From positions 62,001 through 126,000 of the forward strand of contig CAKZLK010000038.1 in assembly GCA_937125455.1 (NCBI GenBank): a stretch of DNA of 64,000 nucleotides, in the 5' to 3' direction. Position 1 is the first letter of the stretch; every line of letters begins with the position of its first letter. Of the stretch, positions 63,096-64,000 are shown one piece after another. The translations under genes and the position numbers were made by a program. Origin of the DNA: an uncultured Aequorivita sp. (GTDB lineage Bacteria > Bacteroidota > Bacteroidia > Flavobacteriales > Flavobacteriaceae). The notes beneath the pieces are model-generated. The model searched no databases and had not been told where the DNA came from. It worked only from the letters and a program-made list of their open reading frames with translations.

Positions 63096-63950
63096 ATGAA
63101 AAATATTTTACTTCCTACAGATTTTTCCATGAATGCTTTCAATGCAATCGAATATGCCATACAACTTTTTAAAGAAGAAAATTGTACATTTTATCTACTC
63201 AATACATTTACCCCCATGGCTTACAATGTAGCCACTCTTTCAGATAGCTATTCTACGATGATGATAGAGGAAATTAACAGACAAAATTCGAAAAACGGAC
63301 TTTTGGAAATTGAAAAACAACTAAAAAAGAAATTTAATAACCCCAAACACACTTTTCAAACATTAGCCTCTTTTAATTTATTGGTCAGTGAAATTAAAGC
63401 TGTGGTCAAAGAACGCAATATTGATTTAATAGTAATGGGCACTAAAGGAGCAACAGGAGCACAAGAAGTGTTTTTGGGCACAAATACTATGTATACAATT
63501 AAAAAGGTGAAATGTGCTGTAATCGCAGTACCTGCGAATATGAAATATGAAAAACCCAAGGAGGTTTTATTCCCAACAGACTTTAAGTTTTCTATGGAAA
63601 ATAAATATCTGAAACTTCTAAAGTCTATTTGTACAAAACATATATCTCGACTAAATATCTTAAATATTTACTTCGGGGTGCCTCTAGACTCCTCCCAAGA
63701 GAAAGTAAAAGATCAATTAGAAGACTTTTTTAAAGATAACGCCCACCTATTTCATACACCTGAATATGTAGATTTAACTGAGGCCGTGACGCAATTTCAG
63801 ATAAAATATAAAGCTAATTTCTTAGTGATGATTAATAATAAACATTCCTTTTTTGAAAACCTATTTTTTAAACAGGTCATCAAAGAAATGGTATATCATA
63901 CAAATGTGCCTTTTATGGTAATCCCTTCCACAGAATTGATGAAATCTTAG
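63096..63950 (+). CDS. Universal stress protein, two tandem Usp domains
   Basis: 284 residues. First domain: NILLPTDFSMNAFNAIEYAI, LIVMGTKGATGAQEVFLGTNT (the GxnG-type ATP loop) and CAVIAVP. A second, degenerate domain begins KPKEVLFPTDFKFS and ends NVPFMVIPST, with the ATP loop eroded to MINNKHSFFENLFFKQ. Two-domain Usps are common stress and hypoxia proteins in Bacteroidota. Likely induced with Hsp20, WG protein and the SQR operon through the shared promoter type. Confidence 0.93.
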   Translation: MKNILLPTDFSMNAFNAIEYAIQLFKEENCTFYLLNTFTPMAYNVATLSDSYSTMMIEEINRQNSKNGLLEIEKQLKKKFNNPKHTFQTLASFNLLVSEIKAVVKERNIDLIVMGTKGATGAQEVFLGTNTMYTIKKVKCAVIAVPANMKYEKPKEVLFPTDFKFSMENKYLKLLKSICTKHISRLNILNIYFGVPLDSSQEKVKDQLEDFFKDNAHLFHTPEYVDLTEAVTQFQIKYKANFLVMINNKHSFFENLFFKQVIKEMVYHTNVPFMVIPSTELMKS

Positions 63951-63963
63951 TCCTTTATATAAC

Positions 63964-63977
63964 CTGATATAAATCAT
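63964..63977 (+). promoter_or_regulatory. Eighth Crp/Fnr-type site at the window edge
   Basis: CTGA-TATAAA-TCAT, centre 63970.5. At the 29.5-bp spacing seen elsewhere, the -7 box would start at 64000, the last base of the window, which is T as required. Confidence 0.5.
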
Positions 63978-64000
63978 TTTATGCTTGAAGTTTAGGTACT

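Overview
The window is about 64 kb of AT-rich chromosome from a member of the Bacteroidota, most likely a marine-type Flavobacteriaceae. The evidence is a secreted protease with a type IX secretion (T9SS) C-terminal sorting domain, the menaquinone genes menF, menD and menB, and start-proximal promoters with the Bacteroidota -7 box (TAnnTTTG). Families typical of the phylum are also present (SatD plus DUF3307, DUF2891, PqqB-like lipoprotein, FadL/OmpP1). The genus cannot be fixed from the sequence alone. I saw no rRNA, tRNA, CRISPR array, prophage or intact insertion sequence.

Layout. 0-9 kb: the end of a secreted M36 metalloprotease, an FMN reductase and pabB pair, a SatD/DUF3307 pair behind a palindromic operator, tilS, and a CocE-type hydrolase. 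9-15 kb: a glycolytic operon (pfkA, gap, a BadF-type sugar kinase, pgi), then a YifB ATPase. 15-26 kb: a GCS2-CBS ligase with an aspartoacylase-like partner, an M16 protease, a DUF2891 lipoprotein, a membrane patatin and a CHAP-type protein. 26-29 kb: a small conserved protein, a membrane protein, a histidine kinase and a response regulator. 29-37 kb: panB, sdaA, umuDC and three dehydrogenases. 37-42 kb: dnaK, an AT-rich HEPN-like gene, an 11-unit 21-bp tandem array, a PqqB-like lipoprotein and an LRR protein. 42-51 kb: menaquinone biosynthesis (thioesterase, menF, menD, menB) with a CvfB-like RNA-binding protein, a C1 peptidase and a TlpA-like thioredoxin. 51-64 kb: phospholipid synthesis, a sulfide:quinone reductase-like/DsrC/DsrE2 operon, FadL, acs, a patatin, Hsp20, a WG-repeat protein and a universal stress protein.

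The most striking signal lies in the last 11 kb. Seven promoters there (SQR operon, FadL, patatin, a small helical protein, Hsp20, WG protein, and the promoter facing the universal stress gene) each carry a TGA-N6-TCA palindrome. In every case its centre is exactly 29.5 bp upstream of the first base of a TAnnTTTG-like -7 box, which is the class II Crp/Fnr activator position (about -42). An eighth palindrome sits at the right edge, placed so that its -7 box would begin on the last base of the window. This reads as one Crp/Fnr-family redox or stress regulon linking sulfide oxidation, lipid handling and protein protection.

Other observations worth checking: two minus-strand intergenic transcripts that look like structured small RNAs; a UmuD homologue with the catalytic Ser60 replaced by Ala, behind twin palindromic operators; a perfectly phased 21-bp array whose minus strand reads as heptads; and a G9 tract in menF in a frame relation that would run into menD.
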